Part shown: positions 52,135 to 61,058 of the stretch, piece by piece
How positions within the stretch are numbered: position 1 is the first letter of the stretch
Layout: each line of letters starts with the position of its first letter
Source of the DNA: Alkalilimnicola ehrlichii
GTDB lineage: Bacteria > Pseudomonadota > Gammaproteobacteria > Nitrococcales > AK92
Direction: 5' to 3'
Assembly: GCF_003399765.1 (NCBI RefSeq)
Contig: NZ_NFZV01000002.1
Coordinates: 186,001-250,000, forward strand
DNA: 64,000 bases
Position numbers and translations under genes: made by a program
The notes under the pieces: model-generated
Seen by the model: only the letters and a program-made list of their open reading frames with translations
The model's database searches: none
Told to the model about the DNA's origin: nothing

Positions 52135-53601
52135 ATGGCAAGACCGAGACGGCTACAGGATTGGGTGGACGCGCTCAGCGACTATCGCCTACCTATGCTC
52201 CCCTTTTCCGAACAAGTCTTAACGCGCCTTGCCGAAGAAAACGCCTCGCCGCGCGTCGCCGAGCTCTGCGCCATCGTCTACCGCGACCCGGCGTTAGTCC
52301 AACATATCGTGCGGACCGCCAACTCGCTGCAGCACAAGCATTTGTCGACTCGTGTCAATAGCCTTGAACAAGCCGTCATGATGCTCGGCCTCGATCGCGT
52401 GCTGCAACTACCGCAAGAAATGCCGCGCTTGGAAGATAGCTTAGCGGAGCCTTACCGGAGCGGTTATCTCGAAGCGCTGGGCGGGGTTTATCACGCCGCC
52501 GTGCAAGCCTGGAACTGGGCCCGAGAACGTCACGACATGGTTCCGAGCGAGGTATTTACCGCCACCTTGCTGCGCCAGATCGGCGAGCTGGCCCTGTGGG
52601 CTTACGACGGCGATGTCATGCTCGAGCTCAAAGAGATACAGGCTCACCACGATGGGTATCGGGATGCCTCCGAGTATGTGCACCTTGGCTTTCCGATTTC
52701 GGAGCTATCGCTCGCGTTGGTCCAGCATTGGCGGCTGCCGACTCTGGTTATCGAGAACCTACGCCCGGAACGCGCGCTTGGGCCGCGCCCCTACAGCATT
52801 CTGTTAGCGCTACGGTTAGACAGCATTGCCCATAAAGGCTGGCACACGCAGGAAATGGAAATTGTCGTGAAAGCCTTGGCGCGTTTTCTGAAAAAGGACA
52901 TCGCCGAAGTGCCGGCCTTAATTCATCAGGCGGCGCTACAAGCAGAGCGCGAGACGCATTTCCTATCTTCCCACCCTTACGCGCCCTTACTGACCGAACC
53001 GGACACGGAGCCTGAGCAAGCCCCGCCGCCAAAGCCTAACCGTGCCTACTTCTGCCCCGCACGGCAACCGGAGCTGCTGTCCCGGGCACTGCACGAGCTA
53101 GAAAAAGGCGACTACTCAAGGATTCGGAAAGAGCTGGCTGCGAAACACGAATATCTCGCGGAGGAAGACCCCGTCATCAGCCTAGGCTTACGCGCTCTGC
53201 ACTCGGGGCTTGGTTTAGATCGAGTAGTATTCGCCAAATACAGCCACAACCGCAACGCCCTGGAGCCTTACATGCAGCGCGGTGCGGAGGACGACCCAGC
53301 CTTCCACCGCTTCCGCCTCACGCTCGGAGCCGACACCTTGGCCGGCGCCCTGATGAGCGAAGCAAAAGCGCTCTGGGTTCACGACAAGAACAAAGACAAG
53401 TATCTCAGCATAATTCCGCGCGACGTCCACAAAGCGCTTGGGGTAGACACTTTCTTTACGGCATCGATCTATGTCGACGGCAAACCCTTCGGCCTGTTCT
53501 ATGCCGACCGTCACTTACCGGGTTGCGAACTAGATACGAAGACGTTTAACGAATTTCGGGCGATATGCGCTTTGGTAATGCGGCAGCTCAAAAGGCTATA
53601 G
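52135..53601 (+). CDS. HDOD-domain signalling protein
   Basis: 488 residues, soluble. Residues about 15-215 form an HDOD domain: LPMLPFSEQVLTRLAEENASPRVAELCAIVYRDPALVQHIVRTANS, VNSLEQAVMMLGLDRVLQL and FTATLLRQIGELALWAY. The HD metal-binding residues are largely replaced, as is normal for HDOD. The C-terminal half (about 320-488) resembles a GAF-like domain (VISLGLRALHSGLGLDRVVFAKYSHN, VDTFFTASIYVDGKPFGLFYADR). HDOD-GAF proteins are regulatory, often linked to motility and c-di-GMP signalling. Its position divergent from motA is consistent with that. ATG 52135 follows AAGGTGTA. Its end overlaps the convergent QueD-like gene by 6 bp. Confidence 0.82.
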   Translation: MARPRRLQDWVDALSDYRLPMLPFSEQVLTRLAEENASPRVAELCAIVYRDPALVQHIVRTANSLQHKHLSTRVNSLEQAVMMLGLDRVLQLPQEMPRLEDSLAEPYRSGYLEALGGVYHAAVQAWNWARERHDMVPSEVFTATLLRQIGELALWAYDGDVMLELKEIQAHHDGYRDASEYVHLGFPISELSLALVQHWRLPTLVIENLRPERALGPRPYSILLALRLDSIAHKGWHTQEMEIVVKALARFLKKDIAEVPALIHQAALQAERETHFLSSHPYAPLLTEPDTEPEQAPPPKPNRAYFCPARQPELLSRALHELEKGDYSRIRKELAAKHEYLAEEDPVISLGLRALHSGLGLDRVVFAKYSHNRNALEPYMQRGAEDDPAFHRFRLTLGADTLAGALMSEAKALWVHDKNKDKYLSIIPRDVHKALGVDTFFTASIYVDGKPFGLFYADRHLPGCELDTKTFNEFRAICALVMRQLKRL

Positions 53602-54455
53602 AGCGACGTTGTGTGCCAACGCTCCCTTCCCAACCCCTTCAAAAGCTCGAACCAGAAACCGCGCCTGCGGCTGCGCCCGCCCCAGTTCACTCGCCAAGTG
53701 GGCGGCAATGTGCTCCACCGTCGAGTCGGTGTCGATCAAATAACACCGTTTCCTGGCCAACAGCAGTTCGAACTCACCCTCGGCGGCTTGGTAGCGAAAA
53801 CGCAAATAACGCTGCCCACCGTGTAATTCGTCGGCCACCACATCCTCGCGCGAGCCGATGTAGATATCGCGCCAGCGCTCGGCCCATTCCTGCTCAAGCT
53901 CGGGGGCACGCACGCCGTCTCGTTCGATCAGCAAACGCGAGCGATGGCCATGGGCAATGCGCTGGCACTGACCCTGGTGCTTTTTCAGGCCGTGACTGTA
54001 ATGGTAATACGCACCGTCAATCGCTTCCGTTCGCAAACGAATTCGAATGGAAGTCACATTGCGCGGCAACTCTTCCAACAGCGTCGATTCCAGATACCGC
54101 TCAACGCAATGCGTGTCGATCTCCACCGTTTCTAACAGACAGGCAGCACAGCTCGGCGCGTTAAACTCGCACAGATCGCCATCGGCAAACGCGAACGTCA
54201 GCGCGACTCGGTCTCCGCTAACCGATAGCTGCAAACCGGGCGCATGCATCGGCACCAACAAGGTATGATCGACCAAGCCATCGATAGCGGCTTTGACTTG
54301 TTTTTCACCAAGCCAAAATCAAACACCATGCCTTGTTCGTCGAGTTCGCCGCCCAGCTCTAAGTCAACGATCCAACTTTCTCCGACAATGCCCCGCCGAG
54401 CATCCAGATAGGAGCAATCGATAACCGTTAGTTGATCTACAAAAAGCCGGGCCAT
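53596..54455 (-). CDS. Two-domain 6-pyruvoyl/6-carboxytetrahydropterin synthase-like (QueD-like) protein, frameshifted as read
   Basis: Start ATG 54455 ([18 protein letters not shown]). The frame breaks at a T5 run, plus-strand 54301-54305; one more base restores [23 protein letters not shown] and a 286-residue protein. The first PTPS/QueD domain (about 1-110: [19 protein letters not shown]) keeps the fold pattern but lacks the usual N-terminal zinc-binding His (CSYLDARRG instead of SAAH). The second (about 135-286) has [24 protein letters not shown], with the catalytic Cys and the His pair. QueD-family enzymes are zinc-dependent and act in queuosine or pterin synthesis. It is on the same strand as zur-znuC-znuB and 128 bp behind znuB, so co-regulation by zinc is plausible. 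Confidence 0.78.
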
Positions 54456-54583
54456 ACGCGCTTTCCAGAATCTGTGCCGTCAAAAGTGACGCAACGATAA
54501 CAGGACACCTTGAAGACCGGAAGCCTTAAAAAGATTGGCGATACAAAGGAAGGATGGCGCGCAACGATTTGCAGCGTTCGTAA

Positions 54584-55398
54584 TCAACGCCTCGCAGCGC
54601 TTCGCTGCATCGCCAAGAACACGGCCGAACCAATGCTCGTCAGCACGAATAGGAATACCGCTCCCACCACAATCGACGGACCGGATGGCAAATCCCAGGC
54701 AAACGAACCGCTCATACCGATCGCAACCGCCAAACAACCGATACCGGCGGCGAACATCGCCATTTGCTCTGGAGTACGGGCAAACGTACGGGCCGTGGCA
54801 GCAGGAATTATAAGCAACGAGGTTACCAGCAGAATACCCACGATTTTCATCGCAATGGCGATAACCGCCGCCATCAGCAACATGAACGCAATCAAAATCA
54901 GATTAACGCGCACACCGTCGGCTCGGGCCACATCTTCGTGGATTGTCACCATCAATAAAGGCCGCCACAGCAACAACAAGCCGGTGACGATGCCCGCACC
55001 GCCGACGAAAATCCAGATAAGATCTTGGTCCGTAACCGCTAAGATGTCGCCGAACAGATAGGACATTAAGTCCACCCGCACGGTTTCCATAAACGCTAAG
55101 GCCACTAAGCCCAAGGATAAGGAGCTGTGCGCTAAAATGCCCAGCAGCGTATCGTCCGCCAACCGCTGCCGCGCACGCAACATAATCAATATCACGGCCA
55201 GCAGGGCACAGACGGAGATCACCCCTATATTGAGATCGATCCCCAGCAAAAACCAAGAGCAACCCCAAGTAAGGCGGAATGTGCCAAGGTATCGCCAAAG
55301 TAGGCCATCCGGCGCCACACCACGAAACTACCCAGCGGACCGGCCAATAAGGCCAGCCCACACCCCGCGACAATAGCGCGGACTAGAAAGTCATCCAT
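54584..55398 (-). CDS. znuB: Zinc ABC transporter permease ZnuB, frameshifted as read
   Basis: ATG 55398 ([12 protein letters not shown]) overlaps the znuC stop by 8 bp. The N-terminal part ([31 protein letters not shown]) is in one frame; the rest ([63 protein letters not shown]) is in another. One base added at the plus-strand A5 run 55248-55252 joins them as [13 protein letters not shown] and gives 271 residues, normal for ZnuB. About eight helices of the ABC-3 family. Together with ZnuC and periplasmic ZnuA it imports zinc. Broken as read only after 55 residues. Confidence 0.87.
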
Positions 55399-56179
55399 TA
55401 TGAACATTAGAACGCGGCTTCACCGGCGTCAGCACCGGCGCATGTGAGTGAGCGTGAGGGAAAACCGCCGTCGCCGGACCAAGCTCGCCGAATAAAGCCC
55501 GATATTCGGGGTGCTCTTGCACCGAAGCGGGTTCGCCCCGGCAGCAAACGCGACCGTGGCCGAGGCAAACGACTTGGTCGGAAGCGGCCATGACGAGATG
55601 CAAATCGTGAGAAATAACCAACACGCCGAAACCATAGCGGTCACGCAAATGCTGTATCAGGCTATAGAGTGAGGTTTGGCTATTGTGGTCGAGACCCGCG
55701 GCCGGCTCATCCAGCGCCAGTACATGCGGCTTACGAGACAACGCCCGCGCCAGTAATACCCGCCGTAACTCGCCACCCGAAAGATCTTGCACCGCTTGCC
55801 GCAACAAGTGGCCGACCCCCGCATCCTCAACCGCTTGCCGTCTGGCAAAACTATCCCGACCGCCGGCGAGGCTAAGCAAACGGTCAACCGTCAACGGCAG
55901 ATTGCGGTCGACGGCAAATTGCTGAGGCACATAACCTACACGTAGCCCGGGACGAGTCAGCAGCAAACCCTGATGATAACCCTCAAGCCCGATCAAGGTG
56001 CGCAGCAACGTCGATTTCCCCGCCCCGTTCGGACCGACCAAGGTTAAAACTTCCCGTTCGGCGAGATCGACGTCGACATCGCGTAGCAATACGCGCTGCC
56101 CGCGCCGCAACGTTAGCTGTCGCCCATGCAACAGCAACCCATCGGGCGCCGGCGTGGCCCGCTTCTTCAACCGGAACAT
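55391..56179 (-). CDS. znuC: Zinc ABC transporter ATP-binding protein ZnuC
   Basis: 262 residues from ATG 56179 ([10 protein letters not shown]), overlapping the end of zur by 13 bp; a TTG three codons upstream is also possible. Walker [18 protein letters not shown]-loop [16 protein letters not shown], signature [15 protein letters not shown], Walker [13 protein letters not shown] and switch [10 protein letters not shown]. Metal-type ABC ATPase. The C-terminal extension has several His ([11 protein letters not shown]), which in ZnuC proteins can act as a zinc-sensing tail. Operon zur-znuC-znuB. Confidence 0.92.
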   Translation of the reverse strand: MFRLKKRATPAPDGLLLHGRQLTLRRGQRVLLRDVDVDLAEREVLTLVGPNGAGKSTLLRTLIGLEGYHQGLLLTRPGLRVGYVPQQFAVDRNLPLTVDRLLSLAGGRDSFARRQAVEDAGVGHLLRQAVQDLSGGELRRVLLARALSRKPHVLALDEPAAGLDHNSQTSLYSLIQHLRDRYGFGVLVISHDLHLVMAASDQVVCLGHGRVCCRGEPASVQEHPEYRALFGELGPATAVFPHAHSHAPVLTPVKPRSNVHNG

Positions 56180-56655
56180 TTCGGGCAAATACCACTTAAC
56201 TCGATCGTTTGATGATCCATCTTAAAGCCGATCTGCTTCGTCTTACTGGCGATTAGCTCGCCGATCTCCGGATCGTTCAACTCGGCTACCGAGTTACATT
56301 TTCGGCAAATAAGGAACTGCCCCGTATGCGGGCTACTCGGATCGCCGCAGCCAATGTAGGCGTTCAGGGATTCGATACGGTGAATCAGCCCTTCTTTCAA
56401 GAGAAAGTCCAAAGCCCGATACACCGTCGGCGGCGCAGCGCCTTCGTGGTCCCGGCGCAAACTCTCTAGTAAGTCATAAGCCTTGACCGGTTCGTGATTG
56501 CCCCATACCAAACGTAGCACCTGCTCGCGTAAGCGAGTCAATCTAACGCCACGGCGAGCGCACGTCTCAGCCGCATACGCCAAGGCATCCTCAAGGCAGC
56601 GCTGATGGTCATGGCCAGCACTCTGGAACGCAGTAACGACCGTTTTGGAAACCAT
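56167..56655 (-). CDS. zur: Zinc uptake regulator Zur (Fur family)
   Basis: 162 residues from ATG 56655 (MVSKTVVTAFQSAG), with GGGAGAG upstream. N-terminal winged helix (GVRLTRLREQVLRLVWGNHEPVKAYDLLESL, PPTVYRALDFLLKEGLIHRIE) and a C-terminal metal-binding half with two CxxC pairs: CRKCNSV and GICPKCSG, plus His in SPHTGQF and MDHQTIEL. Position between znuC and the divergent znuA, and the operator in front of it, identify it as the zinc-responsive member of the family rather than Fur. It represses its own operon and znuA when zinc is sufficient. Confidence 0.9.
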   Translation of the reverse strand: MVSKTVVTAFQSAGHDHQRCLEDALAYAAETCARRGVRLTRLREQVLRLVWGNHEPVKAYDLLESLRRDHEGAAPPTVYRALDFLLKEGLIHRIESLNAYIGCGDPSSPHTGQFLICRKCNSVAELNDPEIGELIASKTKQIGFKMDHQTIELSGICPKCSG

Positions 56656-56694
56656 AACTCTCCCAATAGGGTTAGCCCATTGCGGCTCAATTAA

Positions 56695-56713
56695 TGTAAT
56701 GTTATAACATCGA
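56695..56713. promoter_or_regulatory. Zur-type operator between zur and znuA
   Basis: TGTAATGTTATAACATCGA contains the perfect 12-bp palindrome ATGTTATAACAT (56699-56710), which matches the gammaproteobacterial Zur box core (AATGTTATAWTATAACATT-like, here in its short GTTATAAC form). It is 27 bp before znuA's ATG and 44 bp before zur's, so one site can control both directions. Confidence 0.8.
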
Positions 56714-56739
56714 CCCAAAAATTGCACCGAGTGTCCGCT

Positions 56740-57657
56740 ATGTATCGCTACCTTATATTCTTATTACTGCTGGTTCCAGGCCTATCGGCTTACGCTTCGG
56801 CCCCACAGGTAGTCGTCAGCATTCAACCCGTTCATTCGTTGGTAGCGGGCATTACCGACGGCGTTACCGAGCCGCGCTTGCTATTACATGGCGGTGCATC
56901 GCCGCACACCTACAACCTGCGCCCTTCCGACGCTCGCAATTTACAACAAGCCGATCTTGTCGTTTGGGTGGGGCCGGAGCTAGAAGCCTTTATGGAGCGC
57001 ACGCTGCGCGGACTAGCTCAAGATGCCCAAGTAGTAACGCTCACCCGCCAAACCGAACTCACTCTGCTGCCGACTCGCACCGGCGGCAACTGGGATGAAG
57101 ACGATCACCACCATCACGGCCACCATCATCATCACGGCAATGGCGATATCGATGCTCACCTATGGCTCGATCCACATAACGCAAAAGCGATTGTGGCTAT
57201 CGTTAGCGAACGTCTGCAAGCCATCGACCCGGCCAATGCCGATACCTATCGACAAAATGCCGACGCCTTGCAGCAACGGCTTGACACGCTCGACGAGGAA
57301 ATCCAATCGACTCTAGCGCCCGTACGCGAACGCCCTTTTATCGTCTTTCACGACGCTTATCAATATCTTGAACAACGCTACGATCTAAACGCCGTTGGCT
57401 CCGTTACCGTCAGCCCGGAACAACATCCTGGCGCCCGGCGCATCACCCAGTTACGCAATCGCATTCAGTCGCTTGGAGCCGACTGTATCTTTCGGGAGCC
57501 TCAATTCGAACCCACCATGATCCAAGCCTTAATTCGGGGCACGGACGTACGCGTGGGGGTTCTGGACCCTCTCGGCGCCGACATACCGCCAGGACCGGAT
57601 GCGTATTTCCTCCTGCTAAGCGCAGCGGCGCAAGCAATCACCGAATGTCTCGACTAG
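56740..57657 (+). CDS. znuA: Zinc ABC transporter substrate-binding protein ZnuA
   Basis: 305 residues from ATG 56740 (MYRYLIFLLLLVPGLSAYA, signal peptide of about 20 residues); a TTG six codons earlier would spoil it. Metal-binding receptor fold: SIQPVHSLVAGITDG, GGASPHTYNLRPSDARNLQQADLVVWVGPELE with the binding His, a His/Asp-rich loop at about residues 122-140 (EDDHHHHGHHHHHGNGD), HLWLDPHNAK, FHDAYQYLEQRY. The His-rich loop is typical of zinc-specific ZnuA and captures zinc in the periplasm. It is divergent from zur and shares its operator. Confidence 0.93.
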   Translation: MYRYLIFLLLLVPGLSAYASAPQVVVSIQPVHSLVAGITDGVTEPRLLLHGGASPHTYNLRPSDARNLQQADLVVWVGPELEAFMERTLRGLAQDAQVVTLTRQTELTLLPTRTGGNWDEDDHHHHGHHHHHGNGDIDAHLWLDPHNAKAIVAIVSERLQAIDPANADTYRQNADALQQRLDTLDEEIQSTLAPVRERPFIVFHDAYQYLEQRYDLNAVGSVTVSPEQHPGARRITQLRNRIQSLGADCIFREPQFEPTMIQALIRGTDVRVGVLDPLGADIPPGPDAYFLLLSAAAQAITECLD

Positions 57658-57686
57658 TAAGCCTTCATGCCTAGATTTGCCGGTTC

Positions 57687-57706
57687 GGAGCCCACCCTCG
57701 GGCTCC
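57687..57706. terminator. Hairpin between znuA and tsaB
   Basis: GGAGCCC (57687-57693) and GGGCTCC (57700-57706) around a six-base loop, 29 bases after the znuA stop and 43 bases after the tsaB stop in the other direction. No T run on either side; a modest candidate for termination of the convergent pair. Confidence 0.4.
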
Positions 57707-57748
57707 TGGCAAGGCACGGCTTACCGACAGGGGCCCCAAAGGGCAGTT

Positions 57749-58426
57749 TCAGCCCGTCACACGATCGCGCAAATAAACCGGTAGCGCATCGGCGGCGGCA
57801 ACCGCATCCCCCGCCGCATGCGCCCGCGTCGCAAGCGGCAGGATATGCCTTGCGCGCGGGTAAACGTCGGGCACCGTGCGCATAACCGTATCGCCACAAT
57901 GCTTACGTAACAGCGCGTCATAAGCGCCCCAGCCCGTACCGACGCCCAACCAACCCGCACCTTCGGGAACCTCGACGGCATTCGGCGCGCAGACCCGCTC
58001 CGCCCCCAATAGGCTGGCGCAACCGTCGATCGAGCAATAGGCCGCGCTGTACACCTCGCCCATACGCGCATCAACGGCCGCGAGCACTTTATCCGCGCCC
58101 TGCTCCGCAATCGCACCCTGCGCCAGAGTGGCCAAAGTCGACACCGGCACCACCGGGAGATCGGCCCCGAACGCTAAGCCTTGCACAACCCCAACCGCGA
58201 TCCGAACGCCAGTAAAGGCGCCTGGCCCGCGGCAAAAGCCGATAGCATCCACCGCCGATAAAGCAATCCCGGCCTCCGCAAGCACCTCGTCGGCCATGCC
58301 CAAAACATGCTGCGCATGTCCGCGCGGCATCAAACCGAACCGTTCGCACACATCGTCGCCGTATTGCAAAGCAACCGAACAGGCTTCGGTCGTCGTATCG
58401 AGGGTCAATAGCGTCGGAGTTGACAT
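57749..58426 (-). CDS. tsaB: tRNA threonylcarbamoyladenosine biosynthesis protein TsaB
   Basis: 225 residues. N-terminal ASKHA-like LLTLDTTTEACSVAL, then PRGHAQHVLGMADEVLAEAGIALSAVDAIGFCRGPGAFTGVRIAVGVVQGLAFG (residues about 35-87), the TsaB/YeaZ signature, and AAVDARMGEVYSAAY. TsaB pairs with TsaD and TsaE to place t6A at position 37 of ANN-decoding tRNAs. The partner genes are not in this window. The gene is on the minus strand behind the MFS transporter (94-bp gap) and convergent with znuA. Confidence 0.92.
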   Translation of the reverse strand: MSTPTLLTLDTTTEACSVALQYGDDVCERFGLMPRGHAQHVLGMADEVLAEAGIALSAVDAIGFCRGPGAFTGVRIAVGVVQGLAFGADLPVVPVSTLATLAQGAIAEQGADKVLAAVDARMGEVYSAAYCSIDGCASLLGAERVCAPNAVEVPEGAGWLGVGTGWGAYDALLRKHCGDTVMRTVPDVYPRARHILPLATRAHAAGDAVAAADALPVYLRDRVTG

Positions 58427-58519
58427 GGGGTAGACGGGTCCGTGGCAAAAGCAAGCATTATAAAGATCCCATTACGCATAAGGAAACGCTGGCTCAAAAG
58501 GGGCGGCACGGCGCCAAAC

Positions 58520-59821
58520 TTAAGACGCGGACCCGGTTTCCTCGGCGTCAACGGCATCCTCGGCGAGGGATTCGAAATCAAACTCCAGCTGAACCTCTTC
58601 CGAACGCGGATCAAGCGCGCTGGCATAGGCTGTCGTGGCGATCGGGATCGGAACGAACTCGGTTTTCTCCTCGGCCGCCAGAGGCTGACCAACCTCGTGC
58701 CGATAAAACGCGAATAACGCGAGAAAACTAGCCACGGCACAGACGCCCCAGAAAAGGCCGGCAGGCCCCAACGAATCGATCAGATACGCCGCTGCAACCG
58801 GACCGATAATCATGCCGACGCCGTGCACCATCAACAATCCCGCGGCAGCGCCAACCAATTCTTCCGGCGCAAGAAAATCGTTAGCCACCGCTAGGCTCAA
58901 AGGGTATACCGTAAACGCCAACCCTCCCCACACGGCGGCGAGCACCAAGATCAAACCAGGAGGGCCGCCGGTCGCCAAAGCGATTAGGAGGCTGCACACT
59001 GCGACAGCAAGCGCCACTCCGAGAATCGTTAAACGACGATCATAGATATCCGCAAGCTTCCCAAGCGGCCACTGGAGCACTAGACCGCCAAGAATGGTCG
59101 CCCCCATCAACGCCGACACCTCCGTCAACGAAAAGCCGGCGCCTTGCGCAAAAATCGGCCCCATCGCGAAGAAACTACCGGCAATCGCGCCCGCACAGGT
59201 AGCACCGATCAAGCCCAGCGGCGAAATATCGTACAACTCGCGAATGCCCACCGGCCGAGCTTCGATGATTTCCGGCGACGGCGCACGTGTGAGGGCCACC
59301 GGTACCAGGGACAAAGCGAAAAGAAACGCTGCCAGGCTGAACAGCTGAAATCCGCTGACATCCCACACATTCAACAGAAACTGCCCTCCGCCCAAGGCGG
59401 CGTACGTGGTAATGCTATAGAATGCCAGGATCTGGCCACGATACTCGCGCGGTGTGCGGTCGTTCAACCAACTTTCCGCAAGCATATACAGGCCCGCGAG
59501 GCAGAAACCGAACACGCCCCGCATCAAAGCCCAGGCAATAGGGTCGACGATCAGCGGGTAAACCAGCGTCGAGCTCGCCGCCACAGCCGACAACGCGGCG
59601 AATGTCCGGATATGGCCTACGATTCGAATCAGCTTTCCGCAGACCAAAGTCGCCAACACAAAGCCGACCGAGTAACACGCCATCACAATGCCGATGATCT
59701 GAGTAGGAAACCCTTCCACTCCCATCCGCACCGACATCAGCGTCCCCAATAAACCACCACCGGTCAGCAGGATGGCAAGAGATAATAAAAGCGCTATAAA
59801 AGGATAAAGAAGACGGTGCAT
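58520..59821 (-). CDS. MFS transporter, YcaD-like
   Basis: 433 residues with 12 predicted helices. N-terminal half: LYPFIALLLSLAILLTGGGLLGTLMSVRMGVEGFPTQIIGIVMACYSVGFVLATLVCGKLIRIVGHIRTFA (TM1-2, with the loop GKLIRIVGHIR). A broken central region follows (SPEIIEARPVG), then the second six helices (LTEVSALMGATILGGLVLQWPLGKLADIYDRRL). The pattern is that of YcaD/putative MFS permeases of COG0477 type, whose substrates are unknown. A 30-residue acidic cytosolic tail (EVQLEFDFESLAEDAVDAEE) is unusual for YcaD. It lies 699 bp upstream of ectA in the opposite direction, and its promoter is in that gap. It might move a solute connected to osmotic stress, but this is only positional. Confidence 0.8.
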   Translation of the reverse strand: MHRLLYPFIALLLSLAILLTGGGLLGTLMSVRMGVEGFPTQIIGIVMACYSVGFVLATLVCGKLIRIVGHIRTFAALSAVAASSTLVYPLIVDPIAWALMRGVFGFCLAGLYMLAESWLNDRTPREYRGQILAFYSITTYAALGGGQFLLNVWDVSGFQLFSLAAFLFALSLVPVALTRAPSPEIIEARPVGIRELYDISPLGLIGATCAGAIAGSFFAMGPIFAQGAGFSLTEVSALMGATILGGLVLQWPLGKLADIYDRRLTILGVALAVAVCSLLIALATGGPPGLILVLAAVWGGLAFTVYPLSLAVANDFLAPEELVGAAAGLLMVHGVGMIIGPVAAAYLIDSLGPAGLFWGVCAVASFLALFAFYRHEVGQPLAAEEKTEFVPIPIATTAYASALDPRSEEVQLEFDFESLAEDAVDAEETGSAS

Positions 59822-60520
59822 TTTCAGCCCGAGATAGCTACCAGCCAGGGATACGCGCCCTCATACTAACAGGCCGCTAAAAATCACGCGAGGCTCAGCC
59901 GCAACCTCTGAAAATCATGCCGGAACTTAGCCACCGACCTGCGGCCAAAAAGCTAATGGCATCAACAACCTTGGCCGACATAATCCACTGCCCGGCAGAA
60001 CCGCCGCGAGCGCTCATCGTTAGCCCCGGCTTGTCCCGCATAGACATCTAGAACATAAGCGTGCAGCCAAATACCCAACAAAAGCATCAAGAAGGTTTAA
60101 TAAAAATAACATTAAACGACTTGAAAATTAAATGACCCAGCCTCATTACAATGTAATTACCCTGCTCAAAAACTAAAACCAATAAAAAATAGATAATTAA
60201 CAACAAATTGTTACTTGACTTCTGAGGTATTATGTGTTTTTATTTTGGGTTCTTGAGGCAAAACTGGTAACGCTTCATGACCTAGAAGACGCGCGGCTAC
60301 AGGGATCAAATTCCCATGGCAAGAGCGCTCACCAAACGTATTGCCCCGCCCTACCGCGACACGTGCGCTGTAGCCTGCGGCCCGGCCACAGAACTTGGTA
60401 GCGTCTCTCCTTCAGAGTAGCGCAAGCGCGTGATAGAGGCGGCTGCCATTCGGAATAGCAGGATCCCTGAAAAGGATAAACGACCTTATTCAGTTGGAAA
60501 TTGCTAGCCATACCTGCAAA
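59822..60520. other. 699-bp AT-rich promoter region of the ectoine operon
   Basis: No gene seen; apparent short frames show no family pattern. GC content falls sharply at 60090-60260 (runs such as TAAAAATAACATTAAA and AATAAAAAATAGATAATTAA), far below the flanking genes. The region contains a sigma-70-like promoter candidate with an adjoining palindrome (60202-60243), leaving a leader of about 260 bp before ectA. Confidence 0.6.
60202..60243 (+). promoter_or_regulatory. Candidate ectA promoter with adjoining palindrome
   Basis: AACAA-A-TTGTT (60202-60212) directly precedes TTGACT (60215-60220, five of six with the -35 consensus), followed after 17 bases by TTTTAT (60238-60243, four of six with the -10). 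An operator touching the -35 would suit repression. It is about 280 bp before ectA. Regulation by salt is known for ect operons; the factor here is unknown. Confidence 0.4.
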
Positions 60521-61039
60521 ATGAACGAGACAATTACATTCCGTAACCCCACCATCGACGATGGCGCTGCAATCTGGAAAGTTGTTAAAGATTCGGGCGT
60601 TCTCGACCTTAACTCCGCGTACTTGTATCTGCTGCTGAGCAAGGACTTTGCGGAAACCTGCGCGGTCGCCGAGATGAATGGCGAAATCGTGGGCTTTATT
60701 ACCGGTTACCGCCCGCCAGGTCGCGAGAGCGTTATTTTCGTCTGGCAAATCGGCGTCGACGCTTCGGCACGAGGCAAAGGCCTCGGCAAGCGACTCGTAA
60801 GCTATCTCCTCCGCAGCCAGGGCGCGCGCGGCGCTAGCATACTAGAGACGACTATTTCCCCTTCGAACGACGCTTCTCGGGCGCTGTTTCGCGGCATAGC
60901 CCGCGACTTGGGCGTGCCGTGCGAAGTACGGCCCTGCTTCGCTGCAAGCCAGTTTCCGGGTACCGGGCATGAGGACGAGGAATTATTCCGCATCGGACCC
61001 TACGACCTCAGCCAGCCCAACCAGCTAATCGAATTCTAA
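60521..61039 (+). CDS. ectA: L-2,4-diaminobutyrate acetyltransferase EctA
   Basis: 172 residues from ATG 60521 (MNETITFRNPTIDDG). A TTG nine codons upstream keeps the frame and has AAGGA further away, so the start is not certain; neither site is strong. GNAT acetyltransferase: DLNSAYLYLLLSKDFAETCAVAEMNGEIVGFITGYRPP, acetyl-CoA loop VWQIGVDASARGKGLGKRL, TTISPSNDASRALFRGIARDL. It acetylates diaminobutyrate at the N-gamma position, the second step to ectoine. It leads the ectABC operon, 19 bp before ectB, and is preceded by the long AT-rich region. Confidence 0.92.
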   Translation: MNETITFRNPTIDDGAAIWKVVKDSGVLDLNSAYLYLLLSKDFAETCAVAEMNGEIVGFITGYRPPGRESVIFVWQIGVDASARGKGLGKRLVSYLLRSQGARGASILETTISPSNDASRALFRGIARDLGVPCEVRPCFAASQFPGTGHEDEELFRIGPYDLSQPNQLIEF

Positions 61040-61058
61040 GTAGAGAGGTTCTCTATAT

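Noticed and set aside
57097-57140. CAC/CAT-rich repeat as a possible microsatellite
   Set aside because: It encodes the functional His-rich loop of ZnuA, explained by protein function.
60329-60748. 139-residue minus-strand frame overlapping the start of ectA
   Set aside because: Antisense to a certain ectA coding region and without family similarity.
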